DNA of 64,000 bases from Alistipes sp. (lineage in GTDB: Bacteria; Bacteroidota; Bacteroidia; Bacteroidales; Rikenellaceae), in contig JAHHQO010000001.1 in the NCBI GenBank assembly GCA_020026335.1, positions 124,001 to 188,000 on the forward strand, in the 5' to 3' direction. Shown piece after piece: positions 8,346-16,564 of the stretch. The first letter of the stretch is position 1. The number at the start of each line of letters is the position of its first letter. The position numbers were made by a program, and so were the translations under genes. The notes beneath the pieces are model-generated. The model was not told the DNA's origin, ran no database searches, and saw only the letters and a list, made by a program, of their open reading frames with translations.

Positions 8346-9185
8346 TTATTTCACCACCTCAAGTTTCTTGAGACGGTCGTCCAAATCTATTTTGTCGATG
8401 ATGGTCTTCACCACGATGTCGATGTCCGAGCCTTCGGAGTAGTCCGCCGCGCAGACATGATTGACTCGCTGGTCTCGAATCAGCTCCGCCATCTCCTTGT
8501 GCGCTCCCTTTTGCGAGGGGTTATACACCGCTATGGAGTGGCCGCCGGCACTCTTCACCAGTCTCATGCAGGGAATGTCGGTCGTACCGTCACCCACATA
8601 AATCATGTGGCAGAACGGCACGGGGCGTTCGTTTTCGGGGACGTAGCGGTTCACCTCGCGGCTGTCATAGACGGTCTCGATGCCTTTGTTGATTTTGAAG
8701 ATGAACTGCGTCTTGTTGGTGTAGTTCACCGCCACGGCAGGCCAGTAGGCGATGCCGTCCACATCGTAGAGGAACGAGCAGGCGTAGATGCGGCGAAACT
8801 CGCGGGCGATGTCCGTGCCTTCGATAATCTCCTTCAGACCCGATGAATTGATGTAGTGGAAGATGCGTATGCCGCGTGCCTCGCCGTAGGCATTGATACG
8901 GGCGAACCACTCCTTCACCCCCTTGAAGAAGGTGACATTGCGTCCCGACTCGCGGAACGCCTCGCGGCGCAGCGACAGCCCCTTGGACTTGGCTTCCTGA
9001 ATCATACGCGCCATGTAGGTGAGCACTCCGTCGGCATCCTGCTCCTGTGCCAGGGTGTTCGACTCGCTCCAAAACTCCTTGTTGCTCTTGCCCACGGCAG
9101 GAATGAAATCATACTCCTGCATATTGCCGGGCGAGAGTGTGCCGTCAAAATCGTAGATGAGGGCGATGGTGAAACGATACTCCAT
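8346..9185 (-). CDS. HAD-family phosphatase
   Basis: 279 residues. Motif I of the haloacid dehalogenase fold is visible as YDFDGTLSPG with Asp12 and Asp14; motif IV is YVGDGTTDIPC. An alpha-helical cap region lies between, as in SerB-like phosphatases. The substrate cannot be predicted; related Bacteroidales proteins are annotated only as haloacid dehalogenase-like hydrolases. A -7 element lies 27 bp upstream and the gene ends at the terminator shared with the restriction-modification island, so it is likely monocistronic. Confidence 0.88.
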   Translation of the reverse strand: MEYRFTIALIYDFDGTLSPGNMQEYDFIPAVGKSNKEFWSESNTLAQEQDADGVLTYMARMIQEAKSKGLSLRREAFRESGRNVTFFKGVKEWFARINAYGEARGIRIFHYINSSGLKEIIEGTDIAREFRRIYACSFLYDVDGIAYWPAVAVNYTNKTQFIFKINKGIETVYDSREVNRYVPENERPVPFCHMIYVGDGTTDIPCMRLVKSAGGHSIAVYNPSQKGAHKEMAELIRDQRVNHVCAADYSEGSDIDIVVKTIIDKIDLDDRLKKLEVVK

Positions 9186-9211
9186 GACTTTTCAACATTT
9201 TAACAATCAGT

Positions 9212-9219
9212 CAAAGGTA
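9212..9219 (-). promoter_or_regulatory. -7 promoter element for the HAD phosphatase
   Basis: The minus strand reads TACCTTTG (TAnnTTTG) 27 bases before the start codon. No convincing -33 element was found. Confidence 0.55.
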
Positions 9220-9325
9220 CGTTTTTTTGTGCAATATTCCGCCTTCTGAGTCCCTTTTTCGGCGAAGAAAAACCCCGTGGGGCGTCTTTCGGGGTCGGGC
9301 GCGATACCGTGGGCGGGGCGATGAA

Positions 9326-9356
9326 TTGGTCGGTGGCCAACTTTTTGCTAATTTTG
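9326..9356 (+). promoter_or_regulatory. Promoter for the DUF1573 gene, nearly leaderless
   Basis: TTG at 9326-9328 and TAATTTTG at 9349-9356 are 20 bp apart. The -7 element ends five bases before the ATG at 9362, so the transcript should start at or next to the start codon. Confidence 0.72.
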
Positions 9357-9361
9357 TGGCC

Positions 9362-10093
9362 ATGAAAACGATACTTCTCTCTCTGGTGCTGCTCTTCGCG
9401 AGCCTTGCGACACAGGCACAACAGCTCTCCTTCCCGGCGACCACCTGCCCCGTGGGTGCGCTCTCGGAGGACGATGCCCCCCGAAAATATACCTTCCGCT
9501 ACGCCAACAAATCGGAGCGTGCGGTGGTGATACTGCGTGTGGTGACCACCTGCGGCTGCGCACAACCTGCCTTTTCGCGCGAACCCGTTGTGCCGGGTGC
9601 GGATGGCGAGGTGAGTGTGATGTTCCATCCGCGCGGACACGCCGGCGTGGTGAACAAATCGCTCTATGTCTACACCTCGGCATCTTCTTCACCCGTGCAA
9701 CTGACCCTCACGGGCGAGGTGACGCCCACGCGCGACCGCTTCTTCTACTTCACCGAGCGTATCGGTGACCTGCGTCTGAAGAGCCGCGAGGTGAACTTCC
9801 GCCGTGTGGACCGCCGTTTCAAGACGGAGCGGCGTGTGGAGGTCGCCAACGCAAGTGACCGCCCCCTGCGTCTTCGGGTGCTGGGACTGCCTTCGTGTGT
9901 GAGCTTCCGCACCGAGCCGGAGGTGATACCGCCCGACACGACCGCCGACATGGTCTTTGTCATCGACGGGCAGATGATGGACAATATCCCCTCGACCTTC
10001 GACTACGAGATTTTCATCGGTGGCACGGGACGCGAACCTGCCCCCTCGCAACGCACGATGCATCTGCGCGGCGAGATGTCGCCCAAGAGATAA
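9362..10093 (+). CDS. Secreted DUF1573 protein
   Basis: 243 residues from ATG 9362. This start is chosen because it opens a clean signal peptide (MKTILLSLVLLFASLATQAQ) and sits right after a perfect promoter; the frame is open further upstream but would read through the promoter. Residues about 30-115 match DUF1573 (FRYANKSERAVVILRVVTTCGCAQP with the paired cysteines, then a GEVSVMFHPRG strand), an immunoglobulin-like fold common in Bacteroidetes periplasmic proteins. A second similar beta-sandwich fills the C-terminal half. Function of the family is unknown. It ends just before a bidirectional terminator. Confidence 0.87.
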   Translation: MKTILLSLVLLFASLATQAQQLSFPATTCPVGALSEDDAPRKYTFRYANKSERAVVILRVVTTCGCAQPAFSREPVVPGADGEVSVMFHPRGHAGVVNKSLYVYTSASSSPVQLTLTGEVTPTRDRFFYFTERIGDLRLKSREVNFRRVDRRFKTERRVEVANASDRPLRLRVLGLPSCVSFRTEPEVIPPDTTADMVFVIDGQMMDNIPSTFDYEIFIGGTGREPAPSQRTMHLRGEMSPKR

Positions 10094-10108
10094 GTAAAGA
10101 ACAGACAA

Positions 10109-10151
10109 CAAAAAACAGCTGCATACCCCTCGGGGCGTGCAGCTGTTTTTT
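10109..10151. terminator. Bidirectional terminator between the DUF1573 and DUF805 genes
   Basis: CAGCTGCA (10116-10123) pairs with TGCAGCTG (10138-10145), with an inner CCCC/GGGG stem, flanked by A and T tracts. Confidence 0.9.
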
Positions 10152-10167
10152 ATTCTGCGAATGACGA

Positions 10168-10500
10168 TTACTGACGCGGACCGTACTCGTTGTCCTCTGT
10201 GCTGTCGAGAATGAAGAAAATGAGGAGTGCGATGGCACCAATCAGAGGCAGGATGTACAGAAACATCCACCAGCCCGAACGACCGGTGTCGTGGAGACGG
10301 CGTACACTCACGGCGATGTTGGGAACCAGAAGTGCCAAACCTACAATGGTGGTCAGAATGGTGATGCCCAGAATACCGAGAACGACACCTACCAGGAAAG
10401 TGAAGAGGCAATACCACCAGAACTCCGAACGTGTTGCACGGCCGTTGAAATCGGCATACTTCTCCTTGAGTACAGTTGTTACAGCTTGTTGAAATGTCAT
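10168..10500 (-). CDS. DUF805 inner-membrane protein
   Basis: 110 residues. The start FNGRATRSEFWWYCLF, then three hydrophobic segments with SVRRLHDTGRSGWW between the second and third, is the classic DUF805 pattern. It is an integral membrane protein of unknown function. The gene stands alone between two terminators, with a likely promoter about 120 bases upstream and a long leader containing a hairpin. Confidence 0.92.
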   Translation of the reverse strand: MTFQQAVTTVLKEKYADFNGRATRSEFWWYCLFTFLVGVVLGILGITILTTIVGLALLVPNIAVSVRRLHDTGRSGWWMFLYILPLIGAIALLIFFILDSTEDNEYGPRQ

Positions 10501-10579
10501 AATGCGTTAATTTTTAGTCGGCCCTGCTCCGAGAGGTCGTGGGGTGATTATGGACGGGGTAGCGCGGAGCTGCGAGGGG

Positions 10580-10597
10580 CTCATCTCGGAAGATGAG
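10580..10597 (-). other. Hairpin in the DUF805 5' leader
   Basis: CTCATCT (10580-10586) and AGATGAG (10591-10597) form a perfect seven-base stem with a four-base loop. It lies between the presumed promoter at 10621-10628 and the DUF805 start. It lacks a T tract, so it is not an ordinary terminator; a role in mRNA stability or translation is a guess. Confidence 0.45.
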
Positions 10598-10620
10598 ACG
10601 CCGACACATCGTTACTCATT

Positions 10621-10628
10621 CAAAGATA
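10621..10628 (-). promoter_or_regulatory. -7 promoter element for DUF805
   Basis: The minus strand reads TATCTTTG (TAnnTTTG), 120 bases before the DUF805 start, implying a leader of roughly 115 nucleotides. Confidence 0.55.
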
Positions 10629-10720
10629 CGCAATTATTTCGGCAAAAAGAGAATTTTAGCCCTCCAATTTTCAGTCCCCGACAAAAAATCCCCCAAAATG
10701 GGTAGAGCGTACGGCAAAAT

Positions 10721-10752
10721 GAAAAGGCACACCCTGCGGGGCGTGCCTTTTC
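10721..10752 (-). terminator. Terminator after kdsC
   Basis: GAAAAGGCAC (10721-10730) pairs with GTGCCTTTTC (10743-10752) around a GC-rich loop. It lies 16 bp beyond the kdsC stop. The T run on the minus strand is short and interrupted, so efficiency may be moderate. Confidence 0.7.
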
Positions 10753-10768
10753 ATGTGGGGTAGCGAGT

Positions 10769-11320
10769 CTATCGCGAAGCCACTAACGATGAGGGTGTTA
10801 CGCCCTCCGAACTTTTCGCCCAGTCGCCTTTGGCTCTCAACACCTGCTCCACGATGTCGCGCACGGCACCGCGTCCGCCGTTGAACTGCGACACATAGCG
10901 CGACACCTCGAGGATTTCGGGGGCTGCATCGGCAGGACATACGGGTATGCCCACCTCCTTCATACACTCCAAATCGGGAATGTCGTCACCCATGTAGATG
11001 GCGTGTCGGGGGTTGATGTTGTGGCGCGACATATACTCTCTCATGGCTGTGAGCTTGTCCATGCAGTCGGCGATAATCTCCTCGTCCTTGATGCCCAGCA
11101 TCTTGAGACGGTGCTCCAGAATCTTGCCGCGGCCGCCCGTGATGATGCACACCGTGTAGCCGTGCTTCACGGCATAGGCGAGCGCGTAGCCGTCCTTGGC
11201 GTTGTAGAATCGTATGAAGTCGCCATCGAGTGTGGGCGAGATGCTGCCGTCGGTCATCACACCATCGACATCGAAGAAAAAGGCTTCTGTGAGTGCTATA
11301 TCTTCTTTGAAGTTTCCCAT
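10769..11320 (-). CDS. kdsC: 3-deoxy-D-manno-octulosonate 8-phosphate phosphatase
   Basis: 183 residues. It removes phosphate from KDO-8-P in KDO synthesis for lipopolysaccharide inner core. As a small capless HAD enzyme it shows FFFDVDGVMTDG (catalytic Asp pair), CIITGGRG (motif II) and YMGDDIPDLECM (motif IV), all in the expected KdsC order. The start lies inside the end of the upstream DUF2520 gene (25-nt overlap), so the two are translationally linked. It is the last gene of the brkB-DUF2520-kdsC operon. Confidence 0.95.
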   Translation of the reverse strand: MGNFKEDIALTEAFFFDVDGVMTDGSISPTLDGDFIRFYNAKDGYALAYAVKHGYTVCIITGGRGKILEHRLKMLGIKDEEIIADCMDKLTAMREYMSRHNINPRHAIYMGDDIPDLECMKEVGIPVCPADAAPEILEVSRYVSQFNGGRGAVRDIVEQVLRAKGDWAKSSEGVTPSSLVASR

Positions 11321-12072
11321 ATACTTTGACTGATTAGTTTGTAAATATTTTGTGTTAAAGGTTCGTTTTCCAATAATTTGCAGTGTCGCTCCTGTGTCGT
11401 AAGGTCACCCCTCACGGCTGGTCCTGTCTGCACGTCACGGGGCGAGGCGGCGGCCAGAGCCTTTGCGGTGGTCTCCTCGATGAGGGGCTTCAGCACCTCG
11501 AAACCCAGTCCCGAACGGCGGGCTATCTCCTCGCCGAGGGTGTACATCTGATTGGTGAAGTTGCACACCATCACGGCTGCCAGATGCAACTCGCCGCGTG
11601 CTGCCGAGTCTGCAAAAATCACCTGCTCGGAGAGCTGCCGGGCGTAGTCGCGCAGGGTGGTGCGCACCTCCTCGCTCTCGGCCTCGATGAAGATGGGGAT
11701 TTTCGAGAAATCCACCTTGCGTCCCTTGGTGTAGGTCTGCAAAGGGTAGAAGACCGCACGACGGGTGTAGCGCGAGGGCAGGGAGGTGATGGGCGAGCTG
11801 CCCGAGGTGTGTGCCACAATGGCTGTCGGGGGTATGGGCAATTTCTCTGCCACTTCCGTGATGGCGCGGTCGCTCACCGCGATGATGTAGATGTCGGCAT
11901 CGGCCAACTCATCGGGTGAGGTCGTCCACGAGGTGTGCGCCAGACGGGCGACCTCCTCGGCGCGTGCCGCATTGCGCGAGAATATCTGAACTAAAGAGAG
12001 CGGACTGCAGTCTATACCCTGTGCCAGAGCTTCTGCTAGATTACCGCTTCCTATGATTACTGTACGTGTCAT
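11296..12072 (-). CDS. Rossmann-like/DUF2520 oxidoreductase-like protein
   Basis: 258 residues. The N terminus MTRTVIIGSGNLAEALAQ is a Rossmann nucleotide-binding glycine motif, and the rest (VAHTSGSSPITSLP, FYPLQTYTKGRKVDF, LHLAAVMVCNFTN) matches the Rossmann-like plus DUF2520 family related to pyrroline-5-carboxylate reductase and ketopantoate reductase folds. The reaction is unknown. It overlaps brkB by 4 nt upstream and kdsC by 25 nt downstream, a tightly packed operon that is common in Bacteroidales. Confidence 0.88.
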   Translation of the reverse strand: MTRTVIIGSGNLAEALAQGIDCSPLSLVQIFSRNAARAEEVARLAHTSWTTSPDELADADIYIIAVSDRAITEVAEKLPIPPTAIVAHTSGSSPITSLPSRYTRRAVFYPLQTYTKGRKVDFSKIPIFIEAESEEVRTTLRDYARQLSEQVIFADSAARGELHLAAVMVCNFTNQMYTLGEEIARRSGLGFEVLKPLIEETTAKALAAASPRDVQTGPAVRGDLTTQERHCKLLENEPLTQNIYKLISQSIWETSKKI

Positions 12073-13415
12073 TCTATGTTGAGGGTTTTGGGGTGGTGAA
12101 CGTCCTCCTCGGGGGCGTTGTACTCATCGAGAATATCCACCAGAAGGGCGTTGTCATCGCAGTCGCGCACCCTTTGTTTGAGGTGTTCGAGTCGTCCTTC
12201 GAGGTCCATGAGTCCGGGTATCTGTGCCATGGTGAACTGACGCGCACCCATACGCTCCACGGCGGTGATGATGCCGTAAATCGACATCGACGAGATGGCG
12301 TAGGCCGGGGTGTAGGAGGTGGCTTTCTCCTTGTGGTTGTCGTCCACGGCGATGAGCTGTCCCGCCTGCACGAGCTGGAACAACACATCGTTGACAATAC
12401 GTGTGGGCAGGTCGAGCTGTTGGCGGATATATTCGCCGGAGGTGGTGCCGCCCTTGGTGCGGAAGTTCTCCACCACGGTGAGCATGATGGCGAGTATCAC
12501 CTTGCGGCGCTGGTCGTAACTGATGAGCAGCGATTCGCGCTCCTCGTCAAAGCGCGAGATGTTCTGATAGGCGAACGACAACTCGCCACCGAAAAGAAGT
12601 ATCTGCCACGAGGTCTGCATCCAGATGAGGAAGAGGGGCAGGGCGGCGAAACTACCGTAGATGGCGTTGTAGGAGGTCATCCACTTTTGGAGGTAGAGGT
12701 AGCCCCACTGAAAGAGCAGAAAGGCGGTTCCTGCCACGATACCCGCCATGAAGGCACTCGAAAAACGCACCTTGGTGTTGGGAATGATGATGTAGAGCAG
12801 AGTGAACATCGTCCAGATGACGAGCATCGAAATCAGATGCGAAATCGTGGAGTAGAACCAGTTGTCGGTGAAGCCGATGAGCTGCTGGGCGTAGCTGCCC
12901 GTTGCGCTGGTGGCTATCCACAGAATGGGCACAATCATAATCAGCGCGATGTAGTCCGACCACTGACGGGTGATGCTGCGCTCGATTTTCACCTCCCAGA
13001 TGTGGTTGAAGGCACTCTCTATCGAGCCGAAGACCTTGATGACCGCCCAAAACAGCATGATGAGGGCGACCGAAGCCATCACACCGCCCTGCGTGCGGGC
13101 GAGTGCCTTATCGACAAACTGCACCAGATAGTCCACCACATCGGCATTCTGCGGAAAGAGTCCGTAGAGGTTGTCCATCAGTCGGTCGGTGAGACCGAAG
13201 CCCTTGACCACGGCAAAGACCACCGCCAGAATGGGCACCAGCGACATGAGGGTATAGAAAGTCAGCGCGGCGGAGCGTGCGATGGTGCCGTGCTTGATGA
13301 GACAGATGACCGTGTAGAGTATCAGTTTGCACTGTTTCACACCCCAGCGCATCAGCGGATTGTGCCACTCGTTGATGTTTTTCTTGAATAACAGGGCGGT
13401 CAGCTCTTCTACCAT
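12069..13415 (-). CDS. YihY/BrkB-family membrane protein with C-terminal winged-helix-like domain
   Basis: 448 residues from ATG 13415. That start is preferred because the open frame upstream runs into the promoter element at 13452-13459. About six membrane helices occupy residues 30-290, with family segments such as ARSAALTFYTLMSLVPILAV and WGYLYLQKWM. This family was once called ribonuclease BN by mistake; its function is unsettled. Residues about 300-440 are soluble and resemble a winged helix (GEYIRQQLDLPTRIVNDVLF QLVQAGQL), an extension seen in Bacteroidetes members. First gene of the operon with DUF2520 and kdsC. Confidence 0.88.
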   Translation of the reverse strand: MVEELTALLFKKNINEWHNPLMRWGVKQCKLILYTVICLIKHGTIARSAALTFYTLMSLVPILAVVFAVVKGFGLTDRLMDNLYGLFPQNADVVDYLVQFVDKALARTQGGVMASVALIMLFWAVIKVFGSIESAFNHIWEVKIERSITRQWSDYIALIMIVPILWIATSATGSYAQQLIGFTDNWFYSTISHLISMLVIWTMFTLLYIIIPNTKVRFSSAFMAGIVAGTAFLLFQWGYLYLQKWMTSYNAIYGSFAALPLFLIWMQTSWQILLFGGELSFAYQNISRFDEERESLLISYDQRRKVILAIMLTVVENFRTKGGTTSGEYIRQQLDLPTRIVNDVLFQLVQAGQLIAVDDNHKEKATSYTPAYAISSMSIYGIITAVERMGARQFTMAQIPGLMDLEGRLEHLKQRVRDCDDNALLVDILDEYNAPEEDVHHPKTLNIE

Positions 13416-13451
13416 AGTGAGTTTGTTGTTAGGGTTCGGGAGGTAATTCCA

Positions 13452-13459
13452 CAAAGATA
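13452..13459 (-). promoter_or_regulatory. -7 promoter element for brkB-DUF2520-kdsC
   Basis: The minus strand reads TATCTTTG, 37 bases before the brkB start at 13415 and directly after the stop of the upstream methyltransferase gene. Confidence 0.6.
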
Positions 13460-13460
13460 A

Positions 13461-14612
13461 CTATTTCAGATGTATCGTCCAAAGGCGGTTATCGGTTTTG
13501 GTGAATGCCAACCTCAAATCGTTGCCCGGGCGCAGTCCCGTGCGTTTGGCGATTTCTTCCGCCGCAAACGGAAAGTCGCGTTTGAGGATTTCGCCCTTCC
13601 GCCCCTTGAGCTGTCGTTTGAGCTGCTTGGGGTCGTAGGGTTCGATGCGCTCGATTTCGAGGACGCGTCCCATTGCGGCATCGGGCTTTTGGCGGGCAAA
13701 GGCAAATCCGTTCTCGCTCCACATCTCCGCCTTGTCGGCGAAGTAGGTGAAGGCAAGACGCGCCTTCTGCAACGCCACATCGGGAATGACGAGCCAGCGG
13801 TAATCGTCGGGTGAGAACTCCGCCTGCGAGCATAGCTCGCGCGTGAGGGGCGAGTGGGAGAACGACCCTTTGCCCAGTGCCGTGGCGGTCAGAAGGGGTT
13901 GGGTGCGGTGGTCGTCATAGATGACCACCTCCTTGCATTCGCCACCTAAGGAGATGACCTCCACCTGACTTTGGGGAAAGAGACGAAACGCCTCATCGAC
14001 ATCGAACAGTGGCGAGTTCTTCACACACAGACGCTCGCCTGCCTTACGGATAAGGGGCAGGAGTTCGGGTATCGAGGGGGAGCAGTCCACCAGTCTGACC
14101 AGCTTGCGCCCCTCTGCCGAGCGGCGGTCGGGGTCGGCATATATCCAGTCGAAATGCTCCTCCGTGGTGGAGAGATACTCCTCTGCCGAGGTGTTGATGA
14201 CCTCTATGTTGTCGGCACCCATGCGTCGGAAGTTCTCGCGTGTGATTTCCGCCAACATGGGGTTGCGCTCCAGACTGACGACCCTTTCGAAGCGGCGGCT
14301 CAAAAACAGGGAATCGACACCCAGACCGCAGGTGAGGTCGAGGACACGACCCCCCGATATGGTCTTGTGGGCGGCGCACTCCTCGCTCGACGACTGTTCG
14401 AAAGCCAGCGAGGGGAGGATACATTGTGCCGCGGCATAGGTGGGGAGTTTGCTCTCCGCACGGCGGAGGTACTTCACCTGTGTGGCAACGAGTCGGGGGT
14501 GGGGGATATGGCGGTCGAGTGCCACCTCCGCAGGGTCGCGGTGGCGGTTGTCGCGTATGGCCTGCTGCACATCGGCGCAGAGCAACTGTTGGTATTCTTC
14601 GGGAGTTATCAC
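13461..14612 (-). CDS. THUMP-like class I SAM-dependent methyltransferase
   Basis: 383 residues. A SAM-binding motif is clear: RVLDLTCGLGVDSLFLSRRF, followed by VVSLERNPMLAEI and the DWIYADPDRR motif IV. The region before it and the C-terminal THUMP-like domain (KGRKGEILKRDFPFAAEEI) match the Bacteroidetes family typified by Porphyromonas PG_1098. These are presumed RNA methyltransferases; the target is unknown. The start overlaps the end of comEC by 4 nt, so the two genes form an operon. Confidence 0.87.
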   Translation of the reverse strand: MITPEEYQQLLCADVQQAIRDNRHRDPAEVALDRHIPHPRLVATQVKYLRRAESKLPTYAAAQCILPSLAFEQSSSEECAAHKTISGGRVLDLTCGLGVDSLFLSRRFERVVSLERNPMLAEITRENFRRMGADNIEVINTSAEEYLSTTEEHFDWIYADPDRRSAEGRKLVRLVDCSPSIPELLPLIRKAGERLCVKNSPLFDVDEAFRLFPQSQVEVISLGGECKEVVIYDDHRTQPLLTATALGKGSFSHSPLTRELCSQAEFSPDDYRWLVIPDVALQKARLAFTYFADKAEMWSENGFAFARQKPDAAMGRVLEIERIEPYDPKQLKRQLKGRKGEILKRDFPFAAEEIAKRTGLRPGNDLRLAFTKTDNRLWTIHLK

Positions 14613-16078
14613 AGCGACAAAGGTAACTCTTTTTTCCCATCAAAGTACCATTTGCAGAGGGCGATAAGGACGAAAAATGAGTAGATGCCCGCCACTTCCG
14701 CACCCGACAGCCTCAGCTCGAGGGTCGAGAGGGGCAGACGGTGCGTAAGGTCTGCCAATCCGTTGAGGAGGTGGGCGGCACCCTCGGCGATGCCTTGCAG
14801 GAGGGGCGCGATGAGGGGTATGGGCAGGAGATACCACAGACTCGCGACAAGGAGGATAACGGCAGTGAGAGGTATGACTATGGGGTTGAGAAGCACGCCC
14901 CACAGGGGGATATAGCCGAAGATGTGCGACACCAAGGGCGCAGTGACAATGGTGGCGGTGAATCCCACCGAGAGCATGTCGCCCACGATGCGGAGCAGGG
15001 CGAACCGCTGACGGGGACGCGGGCGCAGGTCGCCGTGACGGATGATGATGCCTGCCACGGCGGTGAACGACAGCTGAAAACCGATGTCGTTGAGCAACAG
15101 CGGATTCCATGTGAGCAACACGAGGGCGGCGGCCGCGAGGGTGTTCACCCCGTCATAGGAGGAGGCGTGGTGGAGGGTGAATTGCAGAAAGGAGCACATC
15201 ACGGCGGCACGCACGGCACTGGGCGGAGCACCTGCCGCCAGAACATAGAGCCACAATATCGCCACGAGTATCGCGCTGCGCAGAAGATGTCCGTGCAGAA
15301 AGAGCGAGAGCCAGCGCGTCACCACGTTGAGGATAATGAAGAGTATGGCGATGTGAAGTCCCGATAGGGCGAGCAGGTGCGACATACCGCTGTAAGAATA
15401 GGAGTGGAGAATGTGGGGCGGCAGCGACACACGGTCAGCCACGGCAAGGGCCTTGCTCACACTGCCTGCCCACCCCTCGATGCCGAGGTGCTGGAAGTGG
15501 CGGAGAGCGGTGGTGCGCAGGGCATGGGGCGAAGCCGCACGGCGGTGGAGGAGGTCGCTGTCGGAGAGTGAGACACAGGTGCGGTAGCCCGCACGGTAGA
15601 GGTGGGCGAGGAAGTCCGATTTCCCGGCGTTGAGGGGTGTGAGCGAGGTGAGGGCTACGATGCGCTCCCCGGGGTGAAGCTCCAAAAGAGAGTCCGTGCG
15701 AATGAGCACGGGGCGGTGCATCTCCTCCCACCTCTGGAGCGAGTCGTCGTATAGTGCCGTGACGATGCCCGTGGCGGTGCGGTATCGGGGTGTCGAGCTC
15801 TCGATTTTTATTTCGCAGATGCCCTTGTTGAGGGAGCAGGGGCTGACCCTCTGCCAGTGGAACTCCGCGAGCGACATACCGCAACTCAGGAGGGCGACAA
15901 AGAGATAACCGCCCGACGAGAGGAGCAACGCCGCCACCGTACACAGCGCGAAGACCCCCACAAGAAACAGGAGGGGGAGGGTGACGTGCTGTGCCACGAG
16001 GATACCGAGGATAAAGGGTATCAGTATCTTGAGCATCGGCATCCGTGCGATGCGTTCTTCAATCTTGGGGGCTTTCAT
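14609..16078 (-). CDS. comEC: ComEC/Rec2-family DNA uptake channel, short form
   Basis: 489 residues, against roughly 700-800 in classical ComEC. N-terminal membrane helices and a soluble OB-like segment (residues about 60-190) are followed by the Competence domain with the hallmark SHLLALSGLHIAILFIILN at about 225-243 and many membrane helices to the C terminus. The C-terminal metallo-beta-lactamase domain found in longer members is absent. The protein would conduct single-stranded DNA across the inner membrane during natural transformation. A dprA gene, another competence factor, lies at 55.8 kb. The -7 element at 16085-16092 abuts the start codon. Confidence 0.88.
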   Translation of the reverse strand: MKAPKIEERIARMPMLKILIPFILGILVAQHVTLPLLFLVGVFALCTVAALLLSSGGYLFVALLSCGMSLAEFHWQRVSPCSLNKGICEIKIESSTPRYRTATGIVTALYDDSLQRWEEMHRPVLIRTDSLLELHPGERIVALTSLTPLNAGKSDFLAHLYRAGYRTCVSLSDSDLLHRRAASPHALRTTALRHFQHLGIEGWAGSVSKALAVADRVSLPPHILHSYSYSGMSHLLALSGLHIAILFIILNVVTRWLSLFLHGHLLRSAILVAILWLYVLAAGAPPSAVRAAVMCSFLQFTLHHASSYDGVNTLAAAALVLLTWNPLLLNDIGFQLSFTAVAGIIIRHGDLRPRPRQRFALLRIVGDMLSVGFTATIVTAPLVSHIFGYIPLWGVLLNPIVIPLTAVILLVASLWYLLPIPLIAPLLQGIAEGAAHLLNGLADLTHRLPLSTLELRLSGAEVAGIYSFFVLIALCKWYFDGKKELPLSL

Positions 16079-16084
16079 GCCCTA

Positions 16085-16092
16085 CAAAAATA
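16085..16092 (-). promoter_or_regulatory. -7 promoter element for comEC
   Basis: The minus strand reads TATTTTTG (TAnnTTTG) seven bases before the comEC ATG. It is fused to the T tract of the terminator that ends the phage-like operon. No -33 element is evident. Confidence 0.5.
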
Positions 16093-16094
16093 AG

Positions 16095-16124
16095 AAAAAG
16101 GAGCTGAAAACCCAGCTCCTTTTT
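16095..16124 (-). terminator. Terminator ending the phage-like operon
   Basis: GGAGCTG (16100-16106) pairs with CAGCTCC (16113-16119), flanked by A5 and T5, 28 bp beyond the stop of the P5-like gene. It insulates the phage-like block from comEC. Confidence 0.9.
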
Positions 16125-16151
16125 GCTTGAAATATCGGGAACGGAAGTCCC

Positions 16152-16562
16152 TCATGTGCGCTCGTCGGCAAGAAAGAGTCGCCACCCCTCCTCCACCGCC
16201 CTCATGTCGGCCCTCACACCGTTCTCCACCAGCGACATGGCCGCCACCACATCGGTGATGCGCGGATGGCGGGGGTCGAGGTCGAGATGTGCGGCGATGC
16301 CCGTCTCTCGCTCCACCGCCGAGATGTAGGCCTTGGTGTCGTTCTCCGCAGGGGGTGCCCAACGGCCGATGAGCTCCGAGAGGGTGCGCAGGCCGTAGCG
16401 CGTGCGGTAGGTGTTCAGAATGACAAACATGGCGCGGTAGCCCCACTTCATGGCGCGGAACTGCTTGAAGTGCCTGTCGCGCGAGGGGCGCACCTCGCCG
16501 CGAAAACGCTCCGCCGAGTGGCGGATGTTGCCCGGATTGCAGTTGTCGATGCCTCGTGCCAC
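16152..16562 (-). CDS. Phage structural protein P5-like lysin (lytic transglycosylase-like)
   Basis: 136 residues. The start MARGIDNCNPGNIRHS, then YRAMFVILNTYRTRYG and WAPPAENDT, matches the structural protein P5 family common in Bacteroidetes prophages, named after a phage virion-associated muramidase. It likely cuts peptidoglycan. It is the last gene of the phage-like block, two bases after the DUF6712-like gene, and is followed by a strong terminator. There is no signal peptide, and no holin gene is adjacent, so export or release is unexplained. Confidence 0.82.
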   Translation of the reverse strand: MARGIDNCNPGNIRHSAERFRGEVRPSRDRHFKQFRAMKWGYRAMFVILNTYRTRYGLRTLSELIGRWAPPAENDTKAYISAVERETGIAAHLDLDPRHPRITDVVAAMSLVENGVRADMRAVEEGWRLFLADERT

Positions 16563-16564
16563 GG

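Noticed and set aside
10580..10597. DUF805 leader hairpin as a terminator or riboswitch
   Set aside because: No T tract follows on the transcribed strand and no known riboswitch pattern is visible; kept only as a hairpin.
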